A DNA stretch of 64,000 bases from Acidobacteria bacterium RIFCSPLOWO2_12_FULL_66_21 (GCA_001767455.1 MELC01000079.1:1-64000), one strand, 5' to 3'; positions 41,789 to 50,168 are shown, numbered from the stretch's first letter. The notes: generated by a model not told the origin, from the letters alone. A program made the numbers and translations.

Positions 41789-42058
41789 CTACAGGCGCTC
41801 GTCGCGCATCTCGTCCAGAATGCCGCTCAACGGCCGATCGAGGTTCACCTTGAGGGGCCGCGGCAGATCGCGGCTGGATCGCGAGGGTGCCGTCGCGCGT
41901 CCCTCCGCCACCAGCCGATCGAGGACGCTCGACGTGCCCGCCAGGGGCCGGAGGATGGCGACCGCGGCGCCGTGCTCCGTGACCGTCAGGGCTTCGCCCT
42001 TCTTGACGCGGGCGAGATAGACCGACAGGTTCTGGCGCAGTTCACGCACACCCACCAT
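41789..42058 (-). CDS. Phd/YefM-type antitoxin, module 2
   Basis: The 89-residue product from ATG 42058 starts MVGVRELRQNLSVYLARVKK, which lines up with the module 1 antitoxin start (TVGLRELKNRLSEYV). For this reason I prefer it over the ATG at 42085, which would add nine basic residues and lie inside the repeats. The C-terminal arm (PRPLKVNLDRPLSGILDEMR) should bind the toxin. A 9-bp direct repeat lies 26-45 nt upstream. Confidence 0.85.
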   Translation of the reverse strand: MVGVRELRQNLSVYLARVKKGEALTVTEHGAAVAILRPLAGTSSVLDRLVAEGRATAPSRSSRDLPRPLKVNLDRPLSGILDEMRDERL

Positions 42059-42084
42059 CGAGGAGCGGCGCTCTCGAGTGCGCA

Positions 42085-42103
42085 TGTAGCACAGTGTAGC
42101 ACA
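42085..42103. promoter_or_regulatory. Direct repeat TGTAGCACA x2, likely operator of TA module 2
   Basis: TGTAGCACA occurs at 42085-42093 and again at 42095-42103, a 10-bp step (one helical turn). Its TGTAGC core is the half-site of the palindrome before module 1. It is placed upstream of the preferred antitoxin start at 42058. Confidence 0.55.
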
Positions 42104-42178
42104 ACTACTTTGCCTCGTCTCCAGGTTCGGCTCCGATGAAATGCTGCGGCCACCTGCCTTTCAAAAGGGCAATCGACT

Positions 42179-43237
42179 GTGCGAGACTGTCCGGCACCCG
42201 TCATGGAGGCCCGCCGGATCGATCCGCTCCTGCTCCCCTTCGTGCAGGCGACTGCCACGGAACAGTCACAAGACCTTCTGGAGCGCGTCCTTTGCGGTAC
42301 CGCCGACCCGATTATCGAAAAGATCCTGGCTCATAAGTCGCGGGTCCTCCCTCCTTACCAGCGGCGTGATCTCGAGGACATGCGCGCGGAGGCCCGGCTG
42401 CGGCTCGTCAGCCGCCTGCGGGCTCTCCAGAAGGCTCCGCACACCAATCCCATAGACAAGTTCTGCAGCTATGTCGCCGTCACGACGTGCAGCGTCTTCT
42501 ATGACTATCTGCGCCGCCAACACCCTGCCTGGTGGCGCCTCAAGAACCAAATACACTACTTGTTGTCCATACACCGCGATACTTTCGCGCTCTGGGAGGA
42601 TGATCAGCAGATGTGGCGGTGCGGCACGGCGGCATGGCGCGGACAACCGATGCATGCGGCGGCCAACGCGCGCCTTCAACAGGTGCGCGACGACCCGGCG
42701 GCATTCCGGCAAGACCTTCTGCGACACCAGGCGACGCCGCCGCGCCCTACGTGCAGCCTCCTGTCAGCCATTTTCGAGTGGGTGCGCGGTCCGATCGAGC
42801 TCGATCGTTTGATCACCACCGCGGCCGCCTTACTGGGCGTTACGGATGACCCGAGACGCTTCGACGCCCATGACGACGGTCTTGGCGAGCCCGACACCAT
42901 GAGCGATGCCGCAAACGAGGTGGAGCAGAGGCAGAACCTCTCCGCCGCGTGGGCGGAGATTCGGGGGTTGCCTCGGCGGCAGCGCGTGGCGCTGCTGTTG
43001 AGTCTGTCGGAAATTCACGTCTTCCCTGTCGAGGGCATCGTCAGCATCCGTCAAGTCGCGAGGGAACTCGATATACCGGACGAGGAACTCGCCGAGCTGT
43101 GGAACCGCCTGCCGCTTGAAGACATGGAGATCGCCCGTTATCTCGGCCTCACGCGGCAGCAGGTCATCAATCTGCGCAAGGCGGCGCACGACCGGCTGGG
43201 GCGCCGAATGAGGAAGAGCCGAGGCCATCATGCCTGA
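42179..43237 (+). CDS. Sigma-70-family RNA polymerase sigma factor (352 aa)
   Basis: Residues about 60-130 look like sigma region 2: RRDLEDMRAEARLRLVSRLR, then FCSYVAVTTCSVFYDYLRRQ, the usual F..Y......DYLRR run before region 2.4. Residues about 245-345 look like region 4: LPRRQRVALLLSLSEI, then a helix-turn-helix DMEIARYLGLTRQQVINLRK. The middle is longer than in ECF sigma factors and is unlike housekeeping region 3. The next gene, overlapping by 8 nt, encodes a membrane protein with two anti-sigma zinc motifs, which supports the call. Start GTG 42179 has AAAAGGG 9 nt upstream; ATG 42203 is an alternative. Confidence 0.75.
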   Translation: MRDCPAPVMEARRIDPLLLPFVQATATEQSQDLLERVLCGTADPIIEKILAHKSRVLPPYQRRDLEDMRAEARLRLVSRLRALQKAPHTNPIDKFCSYVAVTTCSVFYDYLRRQHPAWWRLKNQIHYLLSIHRDTFALWEDDQQMWRCGTAAWRGQPMHAAANARLQQVRDDPAAFRQDLLRHQATPPRPTCSLLSAIFEWVRGPIELDRLITTAAALLGVTDDPRRFDAHDDGLGEPDTMSDAANEVEQRQNLSAAWAEIRGLPRRQRVALLLSLSEIHVFPVEGIVSIRQVARELDIPDEELAELWNRLPLEDMEIARYLGLTRQQVINLRKAAHDRLGRRMRKSRGHHA

Positions 43238-44621
43238 CCACCTGTCGGCAGAACACCTTGAAGGCTATCGCCAGCGGACACTGGCTCCGCGCGAACTGCT
43301 CGCGGCCGACGACCACTTGGCGGCGTGTGAAGTGTGCCGCCAACAGCTTCGAGACGCGACACCACTGCAGGCGCCGCGCGCGTCGATCCTGCCCTTGCCC
43401 TCTGACGACAGCGCGCCGGCCGGCCATTTGTCCTCAGCGCAACTGGCCGCCTATGTAAGTGACACCGCGGACGACGTGGATCGTGAGATCGTGGAGACGC
43501 ACCTGGAACTCTGCCACGCGTGCGCCGAAGAAGCACGGGACCTGCGGGCGTTCAAGGCGAGCGCCGCAAGCGATCGGGATTCCGCATCGACGGTCCAGAC
43601 CCGCTGGACCCGACGCGTCAAACCGCTCACCGTTCCGCTGAATCGTCTGGTGACGGCTCCCGCAGGGCGGGCTGTGTTCGCTTTGGCTGTTCTGTCGCTG
43701 ATGCTGATCGTCGTGTGGGACGCGGCCAGGTACCGCCGACTCGAAAGGCGGTTTGAAGAGATGAACCGCACCGTCGACGCACTCAAGAGACAGAATGCCT
43801 CTCTTCGAGGCGCGACCGACGCGTTGAAGGTCGAAAACCAATCCGTGAGCGCGGTCCTCAGCGATCGACTTGCTGACAATGACAGGTTGAGAGCGCGGCC
43901 CACGCCGCCAGCCCCCCGGCCATACGCCAGCACGTCGCTTCAGGACTCGTCGGGCCAGGCGACGGTGAGCGCGACAGGAATGGTGAGGATTCCCCCTCAC
44001 GGACCGCTGCCTCCGGCACTCTCGAGAGCCGTTGGAGAACTCGTCAGCGGCGGCACCGTGTCGCCTGTCGAGGCCCTGCAACCGGCTTTTGCGTCCCTGC
44101 GCGCCGATGTCACACGGAGCACTCTCTCGTTCGGACGGGGCGGGGCGAAACCCGTACCCGTTCCGCTGAGCCCTGTGCTCACCGCGATCCGATCGACTCA
44201 ACCGACGCTTCGGTGGAGGCCAGTCCCGTCGGCACGGGAGTACAAGGTGACGCTTGCCGATCTGGATGGCACCATCCTGTGGGAATCCCGCGTCGGGACA
44301 AAGACGCAAGCGCCTCCGCCGCCAAACGCGCTTCACCCGGGTCGAGTTTATTTCTGGCAGGTCGAGGCGCTCGTGGAGGATGCATCGACGCTTTCGCCCA
44401 GCGTGGGATTCCTGCTGCTGGATGAACGCACTCGGCGTGACGTGGAGCAGATGGAGCGCACTTACAAGGCTTCTGCCCTCGCGTTGGCGGGCGTGTACGC
44501 ATCGTACGGACTGTATGAAGACCTGCTGATACAAATCGAGCGGCTCGAGGAACTGAACCCGGCCAGCCCGCAGGTGCAGGCCATGCTGAACAACGTGCGC
44601 CGTCAAATCGGGCGGCAGTAA
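43230..44621 (+). CDS. Membrane anti-sigma factor with two ZAS zinc motifs
   Basis: The 463-residue product has two zinc anti-sigma motifs: H29-x3-C33-x2-C36 (HLAACEVC) and H91-x3-C95-x2-C98 (HLELCHAC), both on the cytoplasmic side. One membrane segment follows at about 148-164 (AVFALAVLSLMLIVVW), then a coiled coil at about 166-215 and a periplasmic part with a beta-sandwich-like stretch (TLRWRPVPSAREYKVTLADL). The C-terminus is helical (MERTYKASALALAGVYASYG, then LYEDLLIQIERLEEL). It should hold the preceding sigma factor at the membrane and release it on a signal, probably by proteolysis. The gene overlaps the sigma gene by 8 nt. Confidence 0.8.
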   Translation: MPDHLSAEHLEGYRQRTLAPRELLAADDHLAACEVCRQQLRDATPLQAPRASILPLPSDDSAPAGHLSSAQLAAYVSDTADDVDREIVETHLELCHACAEEARDLRAFKASAASDRDSASTVQTRWTRRVKPLTVPLNRLVTAPAGRAVFALAVLSLMLIVVWDAARYRRLERRFEEMNRTVDALKRQNASLRGATDALKVENQSVSAVLSDRLADNDRLRARPTPPAPRPYASTSLQDSSGQATVSATGMVRIPPHGPLPPALSRAVGELVSGGTVSPVEALQPAFASLRADVTRSTLSFGRGGAKPVPVPLSPVLTAIRSTQPTLRWRPVPSAREYKVTLADLDGTILWESRVGTKTQAPPPPNALHPGRVYFWQVEALVEDASTLSPSVGFLLLDERTRRDVEQMERTYKASALALAGVYASYGLYEDLLIQIERLEELNPASPQVQAMLNNVRRQIGRQ

Positions 44622-44633
44622 CAGGACCAGCCA

Positions 44634-47600
44634 ATGTCGACGACACACGGACGCCGTTGTGCCGGATTTGTCGTCAGAGCGTTCGTGCTCATGACGGTCG
44701 CGGACGCCGCTCAAGTGCCGGCCGACTTCGGCGTCGTGGTTGAGGAGGTCGCAGCCGGCTCGCCGGCCGAGAAGGCGGGGCTCAGGACGGGCGATCGTCT
44801 GTTGACCTACGACGGGAAGCCGCTCGTCTCGCCAGCCACGCTGCAAGCGGCGGTAGAAAACACGTTTGGCAAGGACACCGTATCGGTGCGCCTCCGCCGC
44901 AGCGGCGCTCTGTCGACCTTTACGGTATCGCAGGGTCGGTTTCGAGCCGACGTGCGGCCTGAATTCTCCTCCGACGTGCTGAGTGGCTATGCGGACGGGA
45001 GGGCGTCCCTGCAGGCGCAGAAGAAGGAAGACGCCATCTCCCGCTGGATGGCGGCCGCACGAACTGCGCAGGCCGCTGGAGATGGCGTCGGCGCGGCATG
45101 GCTCTACCGGACGGTGGGCGAGCTTCACGAGCGGGAGCGGCGGTGGGAGGAGGCGCGCGGGGCGTACGCCGCGGCGTGGACAGTCCTGGGCGGCGGCAGC
45201 GATGCGGCGTCGCAGTCGCGGGTACTTTCCGGCCTCGGACGGTGCAGCAGGAACCTCAATGATCTGCCGGCGTCGGATCGATGGTTCAGACAGGCCTGGC
45301 AGGTAGACGCGGCGGCTGGATACGAGGCGTGGGCCGCCACCGATCTCAGCGAATTGGGTTCGACAGCCAGCGCCCGCGGCGATCTCGCGGCCGCCGAGGA
45401 CTTCGACGGCCGGGCGCTCGCGATCCGTGCGCGCCTGGCGCCGGACTCGCTGGCTGTCGCGGCCAGCCTCAACAACCTGGGTGCCGATGCCGAGGCCCGT
45501 GGAGACCTCGCGCGGGCTCAGGACCACCATCTCAGGGCCCTGTCGATTCGCGAGCGCCTGGCGCCCGATTCGCTCGAGATCGCATGGAACCTCAACAACC
45601 TCGGCAATGTGGCATGGGCGCGCAGCGAGCTTGCGACGGCCCAGGACTATCACAAGCGGGCTCTCGCGATTCGTGAGCGGCTCGCGCCTGATTCGCTGGA
45701 CGTGGCGGCAAGCTTCAACAATCTGGCCGGCATCGCGTCGATGCGCGGCGAGCTTGGCGCGGCCGAGGAGTCCCATCGCCGGGCCCTGGCGATCAAGGAG
45801 CGGCTGGCGCCCGATTCCCTGACCCTCGCCACGAGCCTCAACAACATCGGCGGCGTCGTTCAGGAGCGCGGCGATCTGGACGCGGCGCAGAGTTATTACA
45901 GCCGGGCGCTCGCGATACGCGAGCGCCTCGCCCCCGGCTCCCTGGCGGTCGCATCGACGCTCAACAACCTGGGGAACGTTCTGAGGAGCCGCGGTGATTT
46001 GGAGGCGGCGCAAACGTACCACAGCCGGGCGCTGGCGATCCGCGAACGGCTCGCCCCGAACTCGCTGCTCGTCGCCGCCAGTCTGAACAACGTCGGCGTG
46101 ATCGCCAGGAGCCGCGGCGATCTCGCGGCGGCGCACGACTACCAGAGCCGGTCCCTGGCCCTCAAGGAGCGGCTCGCGCCCGATTCGCTCGACGTCGCCG
46201 CGAGCCTCACGAACCTGAGCTCGATCGCCCAGGATCGCGGCGATCTGCCCGCCGCGCAGGGCTACGAGAGCCGCGCGCTGGCCATCCGCGAACGGCTGGC
46301 GCCCGACTCGCTGTTCCTTGCGGAGAGCCTGACCAACCTGGGCACCATCGCGGAGAGTCGCGGGGCCTTTGCGCCCGCACAGGACTACTACGGGCGCGCC
46401 CTCGCCATTCGCGAGCGGCTGGCGCCCGGTTCTCTGGCGGTCGCGGAGAGCCTCACCAACCTTGGCAATGTCGCTCGAGCCCGCGGCGACCTCGCCGCGG
46501 CTCGCGATTACCACGCCCGCTCGCTCGCGATCCACGAGCAGATCGCGCCGGATGCGCTCGCTGCCGCAGAGAGTCTCGCCAACGTCGCCGATCTCGCTTT
46601 TCGCGAGCGCCGCTTCATCGACGCACGAACCCTGTTCGCGCGCGCCGTCACAATCGTCGAGGCCCAGCGCCGCCAGATCGGTTCCGCGGACGCCCGCGCG
46701 CTCCTGCTCGCTCGACACTCCGATCCCTACAGGGGCCTCGTTCGCACGGCTGTCGCGCTCGATGACCTCGCGGCGGCGTTCGCCATATCCGAACGGGGAC
46801 GCGCGCGCAGTCTGGTCGAACTGCTCGCCGAGCGCCCCCTCGACTTTCGCGCCGAGGCTCCGGCGGAGTTGCTTGCCCTGCAGGCGTCGCTGGATCAGGA
46901 GCGGTCGGCAGCTTACGGCGGACTGACGACGACCGCCACTGAGCTGATAAAGACTCGAACGTCGCTGAGCAGACTCGATCCGAACGACGGCCGCGTGCCC
47001 GCCTCCCGGCAATCGATTCAACGGCTCGAGCAACAAATGGAAGCGCTGCGAGGGGACGTCGCGAGAATTGTCGTACAGCAACGAGAGGTCGAAACCCGGA
47101 TGCGGCAGGCATCACCCAGGCTTGCGATGCTGCAGTATCCGGCTCCACTGGACCTCAAACAGGCGCAGGAACTCCTGGACACCGGCACACTCGCGCTGGC
47201 CTACGTTGTCGATGACGAACAAACGTATCTCTTCGCGGTCACCAGAACTGATGCGCGAGTGGTGAGGTTGACGGTCGGCGGAGCGCAGTTGAGCGAGAAG
47301 ACCCGACTCTTCCGGCAGCTCGTCGCCAGGGAACGACTTGGCAACGCCGCGGAGGCGGGGCGGCAGTTGTATGACATCCTCGTCCGTCCGGCACAGGACC
47401 TCGTGGACCATGCGCAACGCCTCCTTATCATCCCGGACGGACCGCTTCACGTGCTTCCCTTTGCCGCGATGGTCAGTCGGCCCGCACCTGCGCTCCGCTA
47501 CCTGATCGAGGACAAGCCGCTCCACACCGTGTTCTCCATGACGGTGTACGCAGAGACTCGCACTGCAGCACGTTCTCCACGGCCACGCACACAGCCACGG

Positions 47601-48287
47601 CGTCTGTTGGCGTTTGGCGATCCGGTCTATACGAAAGGGCAGCCGGACGCCGCGACACCAGCGGACACCGAAACAGCGTCTCTGCGAAAACGCGGCCTGG
47701 ACCTGGGCCCGCTGCCACAAAGCCGACAAGAAGTCGAAGCCATCGTCCGTTTGTTCGGCACGTCGGCGGCCGCGAAGCTGGGGCCGCAGGCGACCGAGAC
47801 AGCCGCCAAACGGGAGACACGGGATGTGGACATCCTGCATTTTGCCGTCCATGGCTGGATCGACGAGGAGATCGGATTGAGTTCGGGCCTGGCACTGAGC
47901 CAGCCGGAAGCGGTGGGAAGGGTCCCGACCGCGGAGGATAACGGCCTCCTTCAGGCATGGGAGATCTTCGAGCGTGTTCGATTGAACGCCGACCTGGTCG
48001 TGCTGTCGGCCTGTCAGACCGGGCTCGGACAGGAACTGCGCGGAGAGGGTCTGATCGGCTTGACGCGGGCCTTTCTCTATGCCGGAGCCCGCAGCGTCGT
48101 CGTCAGCTTGTGGGACGTCAGCGACCCGGCCACGGCCGCATACATGACGGCGTTCTACGGTGAGCTGCGCAAAGGGGCCAGCAAGGACGTCGCCTTGCAG
48201 CGGGCGATGATCGCCGTGTCACGCAACCCAAGGTGCCGGCACCCGTTCTTCTGGGCGCCGTTCATCCTCGTGGGCGACTGGCAGTGA
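44634..48287 (+). CDS. PDZ-TPR-CHAT protein (caspase-like protease candidate)
   Basis: In the 1217-residue product a weak signal or anchor segment (residues 10-25) is followed by a PDZ domain at about 28-105 (DFGVVVEEVAAGSPAEKAGL then RTGDRLLTYDGKPL). Residues about 120-265 are divergent TPRs. Ten highly alike 41-residue kinesin-light-chain-type TPR units span about 268-677 (consensus LAPDSLxVAxSLNNLG...ALAIRER). A coiled coil at about 740-850 leads to a C-terminal CHAT domain at about 930-1217. The expected dyad is H1073 (DILHFAVHGW) and C1127 (VVLSACQTG), with AFLYAGARSVVVSLWDVSD after it. CHAT domains are clan CD cysteine proteases. It lies 12 bp after the anti-sigma gene in one operon. 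Confidence 0.9.
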   Translation: MSTTHGRRCAGFVVRAFVLMTVADAAQVPADFGVVVEEVAAGSPAEKAGLRTGDRLLTYDGKPLVSPATLQAAVENTFGKDTVSVRLRRSGALSTFTVSQGRFRADVRPEFSSDVLSGYADGRASLQAQKKEDAISRWMAAARTAQAAGDGVGAAWLYRTVGELHERERRWEEARGAYAAAWTVLGGGSDAASQSRVLSGLGRCSRNLNDLPASDRWFRQAWQVDAAAGYEAWAATDLSELGSTASARGDLAAAEDFDGRALAIRARLAPDSLAVAASLNNLGADAEARGDLARAQDHHLRALSIRERLAPDSLEIAWNLNNLGNVAWARSELATAQDYHKRALAIRERLAPDSLDVAASFNNLAGIASMRGELGAAEESHRRALAIKERLAPDSLTLATSLNNIGGVVQERGDLDAAQSYYSRALAIRERLAPGSLAVASTLNNLGNVLRSRGDLEAAQTYHSRALAIRERLAPNSLLVAASLNNVGVIARSRGDLAAAHDYQSRSLALKERLAPDSLDVAASLTNLSSIAQDRGDLPAAQGYESRALAIRERLAPDSLFLAESLTNLGTIAESRGAFAPAQDYYGRALAIRERLAPGSLAVAESLTNLGNVARARGDLAAARDYHARSLAIHEQIAPDALAAAESLANVADLAFRERRFIDARTLFARAVTIVEAQRRQIGSADARALLLARHSDPYRGLVRTAVALDDLAAAFAISERGRARSLVELLAERPLDFRAEAPAELLALQASLDQERSAAYGGLTTTATELIKTRTSLSRLDPNDGRVPASRQSIQRLEQQMEALRGDVARIVVQQREVETRMRQASPRLAMLQYPAPLDLKQAQELLDTGTLALAYVVDDEQTYLFAVTRTDARVVRLTVGGAQLSEKTRLFRQLVARERLGNAAEAGRQLYDILVRPAQDLVDHAQRLLIIPDGPLHVLPFAAMVSRPAPALRYLIEDKPLHTVFSMTVYAETRTAARSPRPRTQPRRLLAFGDPVYTKGQPDAATPADTETASLRKRGLDLGPLPQSRQEVEAIVRLFGTSAAAKLGPQATETAAKRETRDVDILHFAVHGWIDEEIGLSSGLALSQPEAVGRVPTAEDNGLLQAWEIFERVRLNADLVVLSACQTGLGQELRGEGLIGLTRAFLYAGARSVVVSLWDVSDPATAAYMTAFYGELRKGASKDVALQRAMIAVSRNPRCRHPFFWAPFILVGDWQ
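45435..46664 (+). repeat. Ten tandem 123-bp units inside the TPR-CHAT gene
   Basis: The ten TPR units beginning at LAPDSL (last one IAPDAL) repeat with an exact 123-bp step from 45435 to 46542 (nine steps of 123). Units are similar at protein and DNA level, so copy number could change by recombination. Confidence 0.85.
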
Positions 48288-48446
48288 GAAGGCCCTTCCC
48301 CGTCCGACGAAATCGTCCTGTCATTTTTCATCTGGCCCACCGGTAATATCGGCGGCGCGTTGCCATCATTCCCAAATAGAGCAGCGGGGCCCGCGCGCAG
48401 GGGCGCCCCGATGTTGCGGCCTGGGGCGTTTATGGGGAGGTGGCAA

Positions 48447-49157
48447 ATGAGAAGGTCGATGATGGCGGCGGGGGCATCGGTGTTGGCGGCGCTGCTCCTG
48501 ATCGCGCTGGTCCCGGCGGCGGGACATGGCCAGGCGTCGACGATCCTGGCGTGCCGGAACAACACGAACGGCAACTTGCGGTACGTCTCGAGCGCCGCGG
48601 AGTGCCGTGTGCAGGAGACTGCGGTGGTGTGGAACGTCGTGGGGCCGATAGGTCCCGCAGGTCCGCCTGGACCAACTGGTGCCACCGGCGCAACGGGCGC
48701 AACGGGCGCGACAGGAGCCACCGGCGCAACGGGAGCCACAGGCGCAACGGGAGCCACAGGCGCAACGGGAGCCACGGGCGCAACGGGAGCCACCGGTCCC
48801 CAGGGCCCGCCCGGCCCGCAGGGCGTCTGCGCGACCCCGATTCCCGGGCCCGGCCCCGCTGACGTGTCGGGGAGCATCTCGTTCTTTCCTTCCTTTCCTG
48901 ACGGAGGCACGTCGATACACGTCCTGGCGCCGGCAACGGATGGCGATCATCAGGTGCGGATCCTGTGGTTCGATCCGGTGGGGGACGTCGTTCCGGAGGT
49001 GACCTACCACGCGGTTGGCAACAACAATCCGATCGAAGTCGGCAACACGCCGGGTGCAACGGGACATCCGTACCACGGACGGTGGGGCGTCGTGGTCTGC
49101 TACGAATCAGGCGGGCTCACCGAGGCGATCGGCGCCGTGCGGATTCAGGTCTTCTGA
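48447..49157 (+). CDS. Secreted collagen-like repeat protein
   Basis: The 236-residue product has a signal peptide ([20 protein letters not shown]), a short N-terminal domain with two cysteines ([19 protein letters not shown]), then a collagen-type Gly-X-Y tract: [13 protein letters not shown], about 14 GAT triplets, and [12 protein letters not shown]-terminal beta-rich domain follows ([20 protein letters not shown] ... [12 protein letters not shown]). The layout, globular head plus Gly-X-Y stalk, is that of bacterial collagen-like surface proteins that form trimers. The start ATG 48447 is set by GGGGAGG 6 nt upstream. It lies 159 bp after the CHAT gene and could be part of the same regulon. 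Confidence 0.85.
   Translation: MRRSMMAAGASVLAALLLIALVPAAGHGQASTILACRNNTNGNLRYVSSAAECRVQETAVVWNVVGPIGPAGPPGPTGATGATGATGATGATGATGATGATGATGATGATGATGATGPQGPPGPQGVCATPIPGPGPADVSGSISFFPSFPDGGTSIHVLAPATDGDHQVRILWFDPVGDVVPEVTYHAVGNNNPIEVGNTPGATGHPYHGRWGVVVCYESGGLTEAIGAVRIQVF
48674..48796 (+). repeat. 9/18-bp repeat encoding Gly-Ala-Thr triplets
   Basis: Units such as GGCGCAACGGGAGCCACA repeat with 9-bp steps and a clear 18-bp higher order. Slippage would change stalk length by whole Gly-X-Y triplets without a frameshift. Confidence 0.85.
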
Positions 49158-49232
49158 GTCGAAGGGCGCCCGCAGCCGCCCGTGGGCCTGTCGAGACAGG
49201 CGCCGCGGGCGGCCAGGACTTATGTTCGAAGG

Positions 49233-50168
49233 TCAGTAGGGGCGATACAGGTCCGCGCGGAACGTGATCGTCTGCCCGGGACGCACGTCCACGTCGAAGG
49301 CGATCGGCTCGAAGCCGTAGGCCTCGACCTCGATGTGGTGCGGACCGGCTTCCAGGTTCATGTGCTGGAAGATGCCGTCGAAGTCGTCCACGATGCCGAC
49401 GTAGTAGCCGTCGGCAAACACCCGCGCGTCGCGCGGAGCGCCGGTGATGCGCAAGCCTCCGTAGTAGCGTCCGGGAATCGGATCGTAGTAGCTGCGCGGC
49501 GTATAGCCGTACGGATACGATCCGCCGGCGCCGTAGTAGACGCCGATGCTCCAGCTCGGACGATAGCGGTAGGGCCGGTACGGCACGACCTGGATGATGG
49601 TGGGGCGGATGATCCGGGCTGATCCGAAACGACGTCCGTCTGGGCGGCGAACCTCGTATCGCCCGCCGTACCCGGGCCGCGCGTCGTATTGCCGCGGCAC
49701 CGCATTCCCGCGCGGCGGCTGGTACTGCGGACGCGCGTCGTTGGGTCGCGGCGCCTGATACTGCGGCCGCGCCTCGTTCTGTCGTCGTGGCTGATTCTGC
49801 GGCCGGGCCTCGTTCTGTCGCGGCGCCTGGTACTGCGGCCGCGCGTCGTTCTGTCGCGGCGCCCGGTATTGCGGCCGGGTCTCGTTCTGTCGCGGCGCCC
49901 GGTACTCCGGCCGCGTCTCGTTCTGTCGCGGTGCCCGGTACTCCGGCCGCGTCTCGTTTTGTCGCGGTGGCTGGCTTTGCCGGGGCGCTTCGCGTGGCCG
50001 CGCAGCCGCGCGGCCCTCCGGACGCTGTCCCTGGGGCCGCTGCCTGGCGTCGCCGCGCTGGTTATCGGATCGCTCGCGGCCGCGCTGACGCTGCCCGTCT
50101 TCGGCATAGGTCGGCGCCGCCATCAGCGCCGCCAGCGCCACTGCTGTGAAGATAGCCTTGGGTGTCAT
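49233..50168 (-). CDS. Secreted PEGA-domain protein with 12-residue Gln/Asn-rich repeats
   Basis: The 311-residue product has a signal peptide (AIFTAVALAALMAAPTYA). Then come an Arg/Gln-rich region and about eight 12-residue repeats of the APRQNEARPQYQ type at about residues 65-160, a basic Tyr/Pro/Arg stretch (VVPYRPYRYRPSWS), and a C-terminal PEGA domain (LRITGAPRDARVFADGYYVG, HHIEVEAYGFEPIAFDVDVR). PEGA domains are beta folds common in surface proteins. The repeats are coded by 36-bp DNA units (about 49728-49975). Strong positive charge suggests binding to polyanionic surface polymers. AGGAG precedes ATG 50168. Confidence 0.8.
   Translation of the reverse strand: MTPKAIFTAVALAALMAAPTYAEDGQRQRGRERSDNQRGDARQRPQGQRPEGRAAARPREAPRQSQPPRQNETRPEYRAPRQNETRPEYRAPRQNETRPQYRAPRQNDARPQYQAPRQNEARPQNQPRRQNEARPQYQAPRPNDARPQYQPPRGNAVPRQYDARPGYGGRYEVRRPDGRRFGSARIIRPTIIQVVPYRPYRYRPSWSIGVYYGAGGSYPYGYTPRSYYDPIPGRYYGGLRITGAPRDARVFADGYYVGIVDDFDGIFQHMNLEAGPHHIEVEAYGFEPIAFDVDVRPGQTITFRADLYRPY

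Noticed and set aside
45435-46664. CRISPR-like array
   Set aside because: The regular 123-bp repeats are coding TPR units with an open frame, not short repeats separated by unique spacers. The heptad arrays likewise have no spacers.
43434-47081. 1215-codon minus-strand frame opposite the anti-sigma and CHAT genes
   Set aside because: It is the shadow of the plus-strand TPR repeats and anti-sigma gene. Composition is Arg/Gly/His-rich and repeats mirror the TPR units. The plus-strand products have clear domains.
42179-48287. Type III-E CRISPR (Craspase) locus
   Set aside because: TPR-CHAT plus sigma suggested it, but there is no Cas7-11 effector, no Csx30-like gene, no repeat-spacer array and no Cas1/2 in the window.
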